Assembly (NCBI RefSeq): GCF_015234305.1
Contig: NZ_JADGMI010000001.1
Span: 1,178,001-1,242,000, forward strand
Source of the DNA: Superficieibacter sp. 1612_C1
Lineage (GTDB): Bacteria > Pseudomonadota > Gammaproteobacteria > Enterobacterales > Enterobacteriaceae
Length of the DNA: 64,000 nt
Direction: 5' to 3'
A program made the translations under genes and the position numbers. The notes beneath the pieces were generated by a model. That model saw only the letters and a program-made list of their open reading frames with translations, had not been told where the DNA came from and did no database searches. This document shows, one piece after another, positions 41,776 to 50,649 of this stretch (positions are counted from its first letter, which is position 1; the number at the start of each line of letters is the position of its first letter).

Positions 41776-42621
41776 CTACTTCCCGGCCTGCGGATGAGTA
41801 TCAAACCCGGCCATCACCGCCGTCAGAGCATCGAGGCTAAAACCGTAGCGGTGATCGTTCACCCCCAGCCCAAAACGCGTTTGTACAGTTTCATACAGGG
41901 CCGCGACATCCGGCAGCGTGAATTGCTCGACGGCGCGATCGTGCTGCCAGTGGGTAAAATGGAAATTGGTCAGCGTCAGCTTGCCGCCGTCAGGTAAATG
42001 ACGGCACATCAGCAGATGATGCAGAAAATGCGATTGCGGCCAGTGGGCGGACCAGAAGTTACCCATCATAAAATCTGCAAGGTAGCACTCGGTAAGATCG
42101 AAACGATACATCGACTGCCAGCGCTCATGGTGCCAGAACTGTAAAATCCAGTCGCTCCCCTCCTGCTGTAACCGGTAACGACCGTGCGGCGTGCTTTGCT
42201 CAATGTCCGCCAGCAGGCGGATCGGCGCGGTCAGGGTCTGGCTGCCAAATCCGACATCGGCAATCCATAATTCGTCCTCCAGCTCCACCAGCAGTAGCCG
42301 GTGGGTGCGCGGCGGCATTTGCGGCGGAGTAGCCAGCACCACCCGTCCGAGCAGGCTGCGCACGCGAAAGCCAATCTCCGCCAGCGCCCGCTCAAACAGA
42401 CCGTTTTGTTCGAAACAGTAGCCACCCCGCCGGGCGGTGACCAGTTTATCTTCCAGCGATTGCTCATCGAGCAGGATCTCGCCTGGCAGAAGCACATCAA
42501 GATTTTCAAAGGGAATGGTACAGTTATGCTGCAAATGCACTGCCCGCAGCGTTTCAATGTTAACGTCAGGGACTTCTTCCCACGCCAGTCGGGATAAATA
42601 CGCGTGCAAAAACGGGGTCAT
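41776..42621 (-). CDS. nhoA: N-hydroxyarylamine O-acetyltransferase (arylamine NAT)
   Basis: A 281-residue acetyl-CoA-dependent enzyme that activates or detoxifies arylamines. The catalytic triad is complete: Cys69 in RRGGYCFEQN, His107 in RTHRLLLVEL and Asp122 in WIADVGFG. Length and N-terminus (MTPFLHAYLSRLAW) equal E. coli NhoA, so the ATG at 42621 was taken over one five codons upstream. It follows the permease of the ABC transporter by 42 bp with no visible terminator, so it may be cotranscribed with it. Confidence 0.95.
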   Translation of the reverse strand: MTPFLHAYLSRLAWEEVPDVNIETLRAVHLQHNCTIPFENLDVLLPGEILLDEQSLEDKLVTARRGGYCFEQNGLFERALAEIGFRVRSLLGRVVLATPPQMPPRTHRLLLVELEDELWIADVGFGSQTLTAPIRLLADIEQSTPHGRYRLQQEGSDWILQFWHHERWQSMYRFDLTECYLADFMMGNFWSAHWPQSHFLHHLLMCRHLPDGGKLTLTNFHFTHWQHDRAVEQFTLPDVAALYETVQTRFGLGVNDHRYGFSLDALTAVMAGFDTHPQAGK

Positions 42622-42663
42622 GAAAGGCTCCGGCAAAATACGTTTACCCCTTTATACCCTGAA

Positions 42664-44349
42664 TTATTTTTTACGGCGGCGAATTTGTGCGATCGCAGGC
42701 CGCTCCCGGCGCTGCATCAATGCCATTGCGCCAGACATCAACCCCAGCCCGGTGATCAGGGTCAGCGTCGCCATCGCCATTCCCTGACCGGGAGAGCCCT
42801 GCTCGAACTGCCGCCAGATAAACACCGCCACCGTCTGCGTTCCCGCTGGCGCAAGCAGCAATGACGTCACCAGCTCACGCGAGGCGATAGCAAACACCAT
42901 CAGCATGGCGGCCAGCATCGCCGGGAATACCAGCGGCAGGACAATCAACCGCAGCGCCTGAAGCGAAGACGCACCGTGCACCCGGGCCGCTGGCTCCAGA
43001 TTGCCACCCAGCTGGCGCAGCGCGCTGCCAACATAGCGTACCGGCCACGGCAACAGCAGGCAGCAATAAGAAAGCAGCAAAATCGCCCAGGTGTTGTAGG
43101 GGGAAACGGGCCAGAAAGCGCGGTTCCAGAGCAGGATCAGCCCCACGCCGACCACAATTCCCGGCAGCGCGGCGGGCATCAGTGAAAGCGCATCAATCAG
43201 ACTACGTCCTTTGATCTTCTGCACCACCACCAGCCAGGCGGCCAGCAGCCCCACCAGTCCGGTGACGAGTGCCGCGCAAAATGCCAGTGACAGACTGGTG
43301 CCCAGAGCCGAAAGCGCATCGCCCTGCTGGCTGAATAATGCCGCATAGTGTGACAACGTCACGTTATCCCAGGATACGCCTCCGGAGAGTGTGGCCATCA
43401 TCCCTGTCAGCGCCATCGACATACCCGGCAAACCTACCGCCAGTAACCCAACCACACTCATCGCGGTGATAATGGGGATCATAAACCCGCCCGGATGCGC
43501 ACCGTTGTTTTCCGCGGGCTTACCGGTAATACTGGTCACGTCTTTATCGCCCACCAGCCGACGTTGTAGCCACCAGCCGCCCAGCGCCACGGCAATTAAC
43601 ACCAGCGACAGCAAGGACGCGCCGGGAAGATCGATGGGCCAGTCCGCCAGTTTTTTCTCAATGCCGACCGTGAGCATCACCACGCCTGCCCGTGAACCGA
43701 GTGCGGCGGGCACCCCATACTCTTCGATGGCCAGCGTAAAGGCGAGCAGCATTCCTGCCGCCAGCGCCGGAGACACCATCGGCAAGGTAATATGCCAGAA
43801 AGCCCGCCACGCGGTCGCGCCATGAACCCGCCCCACCAGCGCAAGACGCTGTCCGCTGGCCAGCAAACTGCGCGACACGGCAAAATAAACCACCGGAAAA
43901 ATATTCAGCGTCATCACCAGAATAATTCCGCTGCGGCTGAACAGCAGATCGTTGAGGTTAATGCCGGTAAACTGCTGAAGATATCCCTGCGTTTGCAGCA
44001 CCAGCATCCACGAAAGTGCGGCAATATACGGCGGCGTCAGAAACGGGATTAAAAATAAAACATCCCACAGTTTCGCCAGCGGTAGCCTGAACATCCCACG
44101 TGCGACGCCCAACGGCAGGCCAATCAAGGCGCTGAATATCGCCACCCCGGCGGCAATCGTCAGCGTTCCGCCCAGCATGGCGGGCAGTTGTGGGTCATCC
44201 AGCAGCGGGGAAACGCCCGCAAAGGCATCCTGCCACACACCGCTGCTGAAATGGGGAAAGATCGCCTGCAAAATAATAAACAGCAGCGGTAAGGCAACCA
44301 GCAGCACGAGCATCGCCAGCGTAAAGGCCGGAATGAGTTTTTGTTTCAC
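42664..44349 (-). CDS. ABC transporter permease, Fe3+-type, two fused membrane halves
   Basis: A 561-residue permease with about 12 helices in two homologous halves, each with an EAA-like loop (HGATAWRAFWHITLPMVSPAL in the first, HGASSLQALRLIVLPLVFPAM in the second), the arrangement of FbpB/SfuB/AfuB permeases. It moves the ligand delivered by the binding protein encoded just upstream (39-bp gap). The ligand could be ferric iron, a sugar phosphate or an organophosphonate; the fused layout alone does not decide. Confidence 0.88.
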   Translation of the reverse strand: MKQKLIPAFTLAMLVLLVALPLLFIILQAIFPHFSSGVWQDAFAGVSPLLDDPQLPAMLGGTLTIAAGVAIFSALIGLPLGVARGMFRLPLAKLWDVLFLIPFLTPPYIAALSWMLVLQTQGYLQQFTGINLNDLLFSRSGIILVMTLNIFPVVYFAVSRSLLASGQRLALVGRVHGATAWRAFWHITLPMVSPALAAGMLLAFTLAIEEYGVPAALGSRAGVVMLTVGIEKKLADWPIDLPGASLLSLVLIAVALGGWWLQRRLVGDKDVTSITGKPAENNGAHPGGFMIPIITAMSVVGLLAVGLPGMSMALTGMMATLSGGVSWDNVTLSHYAALFSQQGDALSALGTSLSLAFCAALVTGLVGLLAAWLVVVQKIKGRSLIDALSLMPAALPGIVVGVGLILLWNRAFWPVSPYNTWAILLLSYCCLLLPWPVRYVGSALRQLGGNLEPAARVHGASSLQALRLIVLPLVFPAMLAAMLMVFAIASRELVTSLLLAPAGTQTVAVFIWRQFEQGSPGQGMAMATLTLITGLGLMSGAMALMQRRERPAIAQIRRRKK

Positions 44350-44388
44350 CAGTCTGTCCTGCGGGCGGGGTCGCCCCCGCCGATAGCG

Positions 44389-45357
44389 TTATTGCGCGAA
44401 GAGTTTATTGAAGCGGGTGAGAACGCGGCTACGTTCACTGCTGCCGTCACTGGTGGTGGGCAGGATTTTCAGTTCATCCAGGAGCGGACGTTTTGCTTTA
44501 ACATCGCTGCGGGCAGGCATCAGCCAGGCATCTGCCACCAGCGTCTGACCTTCCGGTGACAGTACATAGTCGATAAAACCTTTGGCCTCATCCACCTGTT
44601 TGCTGGTTTTAAGGATCATCATTGGGCGCGGCGCAATTACCGTTCCGCTGGCCGGAAAAATCACCTTCAGCGACTCACCCTGACTGATATTGCCATAAGA
44701 GACATAATCCACTGCGCCAAAGACTGCCGCTTTGGCTCCCTGCATGACCGGCGTTACCGCCTGCGCATTTGGCCCGCTGACCACCATGCCGTTGTTTTTC
44801 AGCGCGTCAAACAGGCTCCAGGCTTTTTCACCCATGCCGTTTTGCAGACCGATCAGCAGATCCAGCGAGGCCCCCGACAGCGCCGGATCCGGCGTCGTAA
44901 CCTTATCTTTAAATGCCGGACCGGTCAGATCCTGCCACTCTTTCGGCTCCGGTGTACCGCTCTTGCTATTCCAGACGATGCCCAGCGCCGATACGCCCTG
45001 GGCGATAAAATCAGCCGATTTAAGATTTGCCGGCACGTTAACGGCATTAGCACTCTGATAGGGCAGCAGCCAGCCGCGCTGATGCAGATCTTCCGCCGTA
45101 TCCCATGAGGCAGAAATCAGAATATCGGCCTGCGGGTTGGCCTGTTCCGCTTCCAGCCGGGCCATCACTTTACCGGTGGTGGCCTGAAAAATATTCACCT
45201 TCACGCCGGTTTTCTTTTCGTAACCGCTGGCAAGATTTTTCGCCAGCGTACCTGGTCCGGCGGTATATACCGTCAGCGCATGAGCGCTGGAAATCATGGC
45301 AGATGACAACATAATGGCTAACACAACTCCTTTCTTAACGGCTAGTACGGATGTCAT
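44389..45357 (-). CDS. Periplasmic substrate-binding protein of the Fe3+-type ABC transporter
   Basis: A 322-residue protein with a Sec signal peptide (MTSVLAVKKGVVLAIMLSSA, cleavage near AHA). The mature part begins LTVYTAGPGTLAKNLASGYEKKTGVK and has QADILISASWDTAEDLHQRGW, characteristic of the FbpA/AfuA/PhnS/ThiB-like binding-protein group. The paired tyrosines of Fe3+-binding members cannot be assigned without alignment (VDYVSYGNIS is a candidate). Its ATG overlaps the ATPase stop (ATGA). Confidence 0.87.
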   Translation of the reverse strand: MTSVLAVKKGVVLAIMLSSAMISSAHALTVYTAGPGTLAKNLASGYEKKTGVKVNIFQATTGKVMARLEAEQANPQADILISASWDTAEDLHQRGWLLPYQSANAVNVPANLKSADFIAQGVSALGIVWNSKSGTPEPKEWQDLTGPAFKDKVTTPDPALSGASLDLLIGLQNGMGEKAWSLFDALKNNGMVVSGPNAQAVTPVMQGAKAAVFGAVDYVSYGNISQGESLKVIFPASGTVIAPRPMMILKTSKQVDEAKGFIDYVLSPEGQTLVADAWLMPARSDVKAKRPLLDELKILPTTSDGSSERSRVLTRFNKLFAQ

Positions 45358-46055
45358 ACGGCTTCCCCTGAGGATGAAGTAACTGAACGAATGGCGGCAA
45401 TACTGCCGCCAGAAAGATGCACAATGCGGTCCGCCAGCAGTTCTGCTTCACGACGGTCATGGGTGACGTAAACTGCCGTGGTACCCAACTGGCGCAATAG
45501 CTGACTCATTTCCAGGCACAGCGACTCACGAAGTTCGCTATCGAGGTTGGAAAGCGGTTCGTCAAACAGCAGCACGCGCGGTTCGGCGACAATGGCGCGT
45601 GCCAGCGCCACCCGCTGCTGTTGACCGCCTGACAGTCCGGCAGGTTTCCGCCCGGCAAACGCCGCCAGCCCCACCCGTTGCAATGCCTGCTCAACCCGAC
45701 GTTCACGTTCTGCGCGTGAAACACCGCGCATACGCAGCGGAAAGGCGACATTCTGCGCCACCGTCATATGCGGCCACAGGGCGTAGTCCTGGAACACCAT
45801 ACCGATATCCCGCGCTTCCGGAGGTAACGACCATCCCCGTTTAGCCACCCGCCGTTCGCCGAAGAAGATTTCGCCGTCGGCGGGCTGGGTCAGCCCGGCC
45901 AGTAAACGTAAAAGCGTGCTTTTGCCGCAGCCGGAAGGCCCGAGTAGCGCCACAATGCTGCCGGGGTCAATATGCAGGTCGATCTGATTGAGCACGGTTT
46001 GCGTGCCGAAGGCGAAGGAAACGCCTCGCAGAGAGATTGAGGTGAATGCGTGCAT
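45354..46055 (-). CDS. ABC transporter ATPase of the Fe3+-type system
   Basis: A 233-residue ATPase. Walker A is GPSGCGKST, the signature is LSGGQQQRVALARA, Walker B is VLLFDEPLSNLD and the switch His is in TAVYVTHDRREAE. It lacks the ~110-residue C-terminal regulatory (TOBE-like) domain of FbpC-type ATPases, so the family label is uncertain. Its ATG at 46055 overlaps the stop of a 30-codon upstream ORF (TGATG). First of the transporter genes: ATPase, binding protein, permease, and possibly nhoA. Confidence 0.9.
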   Translation of the reverse strand: MHAFTSISLRGVSFAFGTQTVLNQIDLHIDPGSIVALLGPSGCGKSTLLRLLAGLTQPADGEIFFGERRVAKRGWSLPPEARDIGMVFQDYALWPHMTVAQNVAFPLRMRGVSRAERERRVEQALQRVGLAAFAGRKPAGLSGGQQQRVALARAIVAEPRVLLFDEPLSNLDSELRESLCLEMSQLLRQLGTTAVYVTHDRREAELLADRIVHLSGGSIAAIRSVTSSSGEAV

Positions 46056-46147
46056 CAGCGCCCTCCCGTTACGGACAGCGTGATAATCCCTGCGGTCAAC
46101 ACCCGCCGGGCCGCACTCACCTGTGAGAAACACAGGGGAGCCATCAT
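46055..46147 (-). CDS. 30-residue leader ORF coupled to the ABC ATPase
   Basis: A short ORF (MMAPLCFSQVSAARRVL, then 13 more residues ending TGGR). An AGAGGATAAC ribosome site stands before the first ATG (46147), and its TGA overlaps the ATPase ATG by one base. A CCTGTG/CACAGG hairpin (~46122-46138 region) lies inside it. The good ribosome site and the TGATG overlap imply translational coupling. Whether the peptide has a function, or whether the frame is a control leader, is unknown. Confidence 0.45.
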   Translation of the reverse strand: MMAPLCFSQVSAARRVLTAGIITLSVTGGR

Positions 46148-46251
46148 ATTGTTATCCTCTTTGGGACTTTATCTGGCGATGACTATAGGGGGAGTGCGTG
46201 ACGGTGAGATGACAGTTTGATGGCGATTTAGTGGTGGCGGGAGGGTGATAA

Positions 46252-46350
46252 TGCCGGGTGGCGGCTTCGCCTTACCCGGCCTGTAAAACTCACAATATCA
46301 GAGAGTTATAGAGAAACCGTAGGCCCGGTAAGCGCAGCGCCACCGGGCAT
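46252..46350. repeat. Single BIME unit, same family as the array at 60091
   Basis: Two inverted REP palindromes (TGCCGGGTGGCGGCTTCGCC and its partner ending GCGCCACCGGGCAT) flank a ~30-bp spacer that starts CTCACAATATCAG. The spacer is shared with the four-copy array near yncE, so this is a dispersed copy of the same unit. The rest of the 46148-46388 gap has no gene. Confidence 0.9.
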
Positions 46351-46388
46351 CTGAGGTAAAGCGCTAATGCACATACCGGGCATTATGG

Positions 46389-46616
46389 TCACATACTGTA
46401 GCCCGGTTTTTTAATCAACTCGTCCATGTGTGGGGCAATTTCACTGTCCCAGACCTGCTGCCATTTTTCCGGTTCAACCTGATTAAGTGCCACCGAGATC
46501 GACTGCTCCTTACTTTGCAGATGACGAATAATCACTTCGGTAATATCCGCGGCCAGCGCCGATTTCTGCTCGTCGTTCAAATCTCGGGGAAAGCATTTGA
46601 TATCAATGTGTGGCAT
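46389..46616 (-). CDS. pptA: 4-oxalocrotonate tautomerase family enzyme PptA (YdcE)
   Basis: A 75-residue tautomerase. The catalytic Pro is residue 2 after Met removal ([20 protein letters not shown]); the start at 46616 was chosen because it exposes that Pro, against an in-frame ATG six codons upstream. E. coli PptA tautomerises phenylpyruvate-like enols with an unknown natural substrate. Positioned near nhoA as in E. coli. Confidence 0.9.
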   Translation of the reverse strand: MPHIDIKCFPRDLNDEQKSALAADITEVIIRHLQSKEQSISVALNQVEPEKWQQVWDSEIAPHMDELIKKPGYSM

Positions 46617-46676
46617 GGTCTTCTCCTTTTGCAATGGACCTTAACGCTAGCATAAAAAACCCGCTGCGATTTATCA

Positions 46677-47684
46677 TTACGCCGACTCGCGCTCGATCAG
46701 ATGAAAGCCGATATCCACAATACTCTCGTCCTGTCCAACGCCTTCGATACGGTCGGCCAGCAGCGTGGCGGCGCGACAGCCAATCGCCCGGCGATCCACA
46801 CTGACCGTGGTGATCGCCGGCCGGTTACTGGCGGCAAAATCCAAATCGCCAAAGCCAATCACCGCCAAATCGCCAGGCACGCTCATGCCCCGGCTTTCCG
46901 CTTCCATAATCGCCCCCTGCGCCAGGGTATCGGAGCTACAGACAATGACGTCATAGTCATCCTGCGCCAGAAGCGCCGTCAGCCCACTGCGTCCCAGCGC
47001 CAGTGACGCAGGCAGCGGGACGTCAACTTGTCCCGGTTCGCTGATGCCGTGGCGGCTCAGCACCTCGCACAGCCCGCGTTTACGCTGCGCGGCACGCTGG
47101 TCACCGGCCCACAATAATCCAGGCCGACGATAGCCTTTGCGGTAAAGATATTCCCCGGTAGCGATACCAATCTTCTCGTGAGAAAACCCCACCAGCATAT
47201 CCAGCGGCGTCGGGGTGAGATCCCAGATCTCCACCACCGGAATGGCAGCGTTAAGAATGATTTTCTTCAGTTCTGGCGAATGATGAATACCGGTCAGCAC
47301 CACGCCATCTGGCCGGCGGGATAACAGTGTGGAAACCAGCTCGGACTCCGTTTGCTGCGTATAACCCGCCACGCACAGCAGCATGTGATAACCGCGCAAC
47401 GCCAGTTCGTCACTCAGCGTCTGAATGGTATCGACAAACATATTGTTGTTGATTTGCGGCACCACCACGGCAATCAGCCTGCTGCGCCGGGAGGCCAGCC
47501 CCCCCGCCAGCGCGTTGGGAATATAGCCGGTGACCCGCACCGCCTGTAGGACTTTTTCTACCGTTTTCGGGCGCACCAGATGCGGCGTATTCAGCGCTCG
47601 GCTGACCGTCATTGAGGATAACCCCGCCGTGCGGGCAACATCATCGAGCGTCGGCGCGCGCGTCAGTTTCGAACTTTTCACCAC
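46677..47684 (-). CDS. LacI/GntR-type transcriptional regulator
   Basis: A 335-residue repressor. N-terminal helix-turn-helix TLDDVARTAGLSSMTVSRALN followed by the LacI hinge; then a periplasmic-binding-protein-like sensor (LIAVVVPQINNNMFVDTIQT). It resembles gluconate-type GntR. Start codons are GTG (47684 or 47681). Divergent from the L-talarate/galactarate dehydratase operon, with two GntR-type palindromes in between, so it is very likely its repressor, relieved by an aldarate or aldonate (inference). Confidence 0.87.
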   Translation of the reverse strand: MVKSSKLTRAPTLDDVARTAGLSSMTVSRALNTPHLVRPKTVEKVLQAVRVTGYIPNALAGGLASRRSRLIAVVVPQINNNMFVDTIQTLSDELALRGYHMLLCVAGYTQQTESELVSTLLSRRPDGVVLTGIHHSPELKKIILNAAIPVVEIWDLTPTPLDMLVGFSHEKIGIATGEYLYRKGYRRPGLLWAGDQRAAQRKRGLCEVLSRHGISEPGQVDVPLPASLALGRSGLTALLAQDDYDVIVCSSDTLAQGAIMEAESRGMSVPGDLAVIGFGDLDFAASNRPAITTVSVDRRAIGCRAATLLADRIEGVGQDESIVDIGFHLIERESA

Positions 47685-47805
47685 AAAGCCCTTTTAAGGA
47701 TCGTTGTTATCGTCACGGCATTATTCATGATGCTCCGTCCCATTGCCAGACGCCGCCCGATTTTAACCACAAATCAACCTGTTACCTGTTTTATGCCTCT
47801 GATAA

Positions 47806-47821
47806 ATGTTATCGCTATCAT
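47806..47821. promoter_or_regulatory. First candidate operator of the LacI-type regulator
   Basis: ATGTTATCGCTATCAT is a near match to the GntR-type operator (ATGTTA...TAACAT, central CG). It lies 122 bp from the regulator start and 176 bp from the dehydratase start. No other clear element was seen in the gap 47685-47996. Confidence 0.55.
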
Positions 47822-47955
47822 TACAGGTTGGGCATTTTCACATACACTTCTGGAATGTGATAGTAGTTATAAAAATAGCGCCATTTTCGCCGTTATTTGT
47901 GATCTGTTGTACATAAACGCAGCATAACGCTGGCAACCTTCTCCCGCCAGAGATA

Positions 47956-47977
47956 AAAATGTTAGCGCAAACATTTT
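47956..47977. promoter_or_regulatory. Second candidate operator, just before the dehydratase gene
   Basis: A 22-bp inverted repeat (AAAATGTT - AGCGCA - AACATTTT, arms perfect) ends 19 bp before the dehydratase ATG, so a bound repressor would block the promoter or early transcript. It matches the site at 47806 in its ATGTT...CG...CAT core. Confidence 0.7.
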
Positions 47978-47996
47978 AATTCATCAGGAGAAAAAA

Positions 47997-49193
47997 ATGA
48001 CCGCAAGTGCCAATTCCGATGCTGTCTCCTACACCCGCGTGTCGGGGGTCAAAACCGCCGCTGAAACCGGCGACCGGATAGAATGGGTAAAACTGTCGCT
48101 GGCATTCCTGCCGCTGGCGACGCCAGTTAGCGACGCAAAAGTGCTGACCGGACGCCAGAAACCGCTGACTGAAGTGGCGATCATCATTGCCGAAATCCGC
48201 AGCCGCGACGGCTTTGAAGGCGTTGGCTTCAGCTATTCAAAACGGGCGGGCGGCCAGGGGATTTATGCGCACGCTAAAGAAATTGCCGATAACCTGCTGG
48301 GCGAAGATCCCAACGACATCGACAAAATCTACACTAAATTGCTGTGGGCTGGCGCATCCGTAGGCCGCAGTGGTATGGCGGTGCAGGCCATCTCCCCTAT
48401 CGATATTGCGCTGTGGGATATGAAAGCCAAACGCGCCGGACTGCCGCTGGCAAAATTGCTTGGTGCACACCGCGACTCCGTTCAGTGCTACAACACCTCC
48501 GGCGGTTTCCTGCACACGCCGCTGGATCAGGTGCTGAAAAACGTGGTGATTTCCCAGGAGAATGGCATCGGCGGCATCAAAATTAAAGTGGGTCAGCCGA
48601 ACACGGCCGAAGATATTCGTCGCCTGACGGCGGTACGCGAAGCGCTGGGAGATGATTTCCCGTTGATGGTGGATGCTAACCAGCAGTGGGATCGCGAAAC
48701 GGCAATCCGCATGGGCCGTAAAATGGAGCAGTTTAATCTGATCTGGATCGAAGAGCCGCTGGACGCTTACGATGTTGAAGGTCACGCACAGCTGGCTGCT
48801 GCCCTGGATACGCCGATTGCCACCGGGGAAATGCTGACCAGCTTCCGTGAGCATGAGCAGTTAATCCTCGGCAACGCCAGCGATTACGTTCAGCCGGATG
48901 CACCGCGCGTTGGTGGTATCTCGCCGTTCCTGAAGATTATGGATCTCGCCGCCAAACATGGCCGCAAGCTGGCTCCGCACTTCGCCATGGAAGTCCACCT
49001 GCATCTCTCCGCCGCCTACCCGCTGGAGCCGTGGCTGGAGCATTTCGAATGGCTGAACCCATTGTTCAATGAGCAACTGGAGTTACGCGACGGAAGGATG
49101 TGGATCTCTGAGCGTCACGGTCTTGGTTTCAGCATCAGCGAACAGACCCGCCGCTGGACACAGCTCACCTGTGAGTTTGGTAAACGCCCTTAA
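47997..49193 (+). CDS. L-talarate/galactarate dehydratase
   Basis: A 398-residue enolase-superfamily enzyme (mandelate racemase subgroup) that dehydrates L-talarate and galactarate to 5-keto-4-deoxyglucarate. Key residues are in GGIKIKVGQP (general base Lys), MVDANQQWD, WIEEPLDAYD and ATGEMLTS (metal ligands), and APHFAMEVHLHL (catalytic His). Nearly identical in sequence and length to the characterised Salmonella enzyme. AGGAG precedes the ATG. It is 77 bp before a GudP-like importer, forming the aldarate uptake and dehydration unit. Confidence 0.95.
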   Translation: MTASANSDAVSYTRVSGVKTAAETGDRIEWVKLSLAFLPLATPVSDAKVLTGRQKPLTEVAIIIAEIRSRDGFEGVGFSYSKRAGGQGIYAHAKEIADNLLGEDPNDIDKIYTKLLWAGASVGRSGMAVQAISPIDIALWDMKAKRAGLPLAKLLGAHRDSVQCYNTSGGFLHTPLDQVLKNVVISQENGIGGIKIKVGQPNTAEDIRRLTAVREALGDDFPLMVDANQQWDRETAIRMGRKMEQFNLIWIEEPLDAYDVEGHAQLAAALDTPIATGEMLTSFREHEQLILGNASDYVQPDAPRVGGISPFLKIMDLAAKHGRKLAPHFAMEVHLHLSAAYPLEPWLEHFEWLNPLFNEQLELRDGRMWISERHGLGFSISEQTRRWTQLTCEFGKRP

Positions 49194-49270
49194 TTTTAAC
49201 GACAGGCGGGAATAATCTTCCCGCTCCTCTACCCTACAAAATAAAACTCAACCCTGTTAAGGAGTTGGTA

Positions 49271-50587
49271 ATGACGGCACTTATTCAACGCACCAGAGTG
49301 CGTTACGGAATATTGTTATTTTTATTTTTGGCTACCGTATTTAATTATGCTGACCGCGCCACGCTTTCCGTGGTTGCGCCCATTATGAGTAAAGAGTTAG
49401 GTTTTGATGCGGAGGATTTAGGTCTCGCATTTTCGGTATTTGGTATCTCCTACGTTATTATGCAAATCCCCGGCGGCTGGTTGCTGGATAAATATGGCTC
49501 AAGGCTGGTCTATGGCACGGCACTGATTGCCTGGTCACTGATTACCATGTTTCAGGGGACGATTTTTTTGTTCGCCAGTCCGCTGATGGTGCTGGTGATC
49601 CTGCGTCTGATGATGGGAGCCATCGAAGCGCCAGCGTTTCCAGCTAACAGTCGTTTAAGCGTTCAGTGGTTTCCTAATAAAGAGCGCGGTTTTGTCACCT
49701 CGGTTTATCAGGCAGCGCAGTATATCTCTTTGGGTATTATCACCCCGCTGATGACGATTATTCTGCATAACCTGAGCTGGCATTTTGTCTTTTATTATAT
49801 TGGTGCCATCGGCGTCGTGCTGGGGATATTCTGGTTAATTAAAGTCAGAGATCCACTGCACCATCCGAAAATTAACCAGCAGGAAATGGACTATATTCGT
49901 GACGGCGGCGGAGAGCCGACTCTTGGCACCAAAAAAGACCAGCCAAAGCTTACCCTCGCGCAAATTAAAAGCGTCTGCGTCAACCGGATGATGATCGGAG
50001 TATATATCGGTCAGTTCTGCGTAACGTCGATTACCTGGTTTTTTCTTACCTGGTTCCCGACCTACCTGTATGAAGCTAAAGGCATGTCGATTCTGAAAGT
50101 CGGCTTTGTCGCCAGTATCCCGGCAATAGCGGGATTTATTGGCGGTTTGCTCGGCGGTATCTTTTCCGACTGGCTGCTCAAACGCGGCTACAGCCTGACC
50201 ACCGCGCGCAAATTTCCGGTGATTTGCGGCATGCTGCTCTCCTGCGTCATCGTCGTCGCCAACTACACCTCCTCGGAAGTGGTGGTGATCGGCGCAATGA
50301 GCCTGGCGTTCTTTGCCAAAGGTTTCGGCAATCTGGGCTGGTGCGTGCTCAGCGACACGTCGCCAAAAGAAGTGCTGGGGATCGCCGGTGGGGTGTTTAA
50401 CATGTGCGGCAATATGGCAAGTATCGTCACACCGCTGGTGATCGGCGTGATCATCGCCAACACCCACTCCTTTGACTACGCCATTTTGTACGTGGGTTCG
50501 ATGGGACTGATCGGCCTGATCTCTTACCTGTTTATTGTTGGCCCGTTGGATCGTATTACCTTAACGCCATCGGCCGCCCGATCCTGA
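49271..50587 (+). CDS. MFS aldarate importer, GudP/GarP-like
   Basis: A 438-residue anion:cation symporter family transporter with 12 helices. It starts MTALIQRTRVRYGILLFLFL and has NYADRATLSVVAPIMSKELG and GIAGGVFNMCGNMASIVTPL, typical of GudP/GarP/ExuT-type sugar-acid importers. It probably imports galactarate or L-talarate for the dehydratase upstream. The ATG at 49271 follows AAGGAG; a TTG in frame two codons earlier is not used. Ended by a strong terminator. Confidence 0.92.
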   Translation: MTALIQRTRVRYGILLFLFLATVFNYADRATLSVVAPIMSKELGFDAEDLGLAFSVFGISYVIMQIPGGWLLDKYGSRLVYGTALIAWSLITMFQGTIFLFASPLMVLVILRLMMGAIEAPAFPANSRLSVQWFPNKERGFVTSVYQAAQYISLGIITPLMTIILHNLSWHFVFYYIGAIGVVLGIFWLIKVRDPLHHPKINQQEMDYIRDGGGEPTLGTKKDQPKLTLAQIKSVCVNRMMIGVYIGQFCVTSITWFFLTWFPTYLYEAKGMSILKVGFVASIPAIAGFIGGLLGGIFSDWLLKRGYSLTTARKFPVICGMLLSCVIVVANYTSSEVVVIGAMSLAFFAKGFGNLGWCVLSDTSPKEVLGIAGGVFNMCGNMASIVTPLVIGVIIANTHSFDYAILYVGSMGLIGLISYLFIVGPLDRITLTPSAARS

Positions 50588-50605
50588 TATGGCGACCTTT
50601 CGCCA

Positions 50606-50646
50606 CGCTGTTCCGGGACTGAACTCTCCGGAACAGCGCTTTTTTT
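50606..50646 (+). terminator. Rho-independent terminator of the dehydratase-importer operon
   Basis: An 11-bp stem CGCTGTTCCGG/CCGGAACAGCG with an 11-nt loop is followed by CTTTTTTT. Confidence 0.93.
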
Positions 50647-50649
50647 GCC

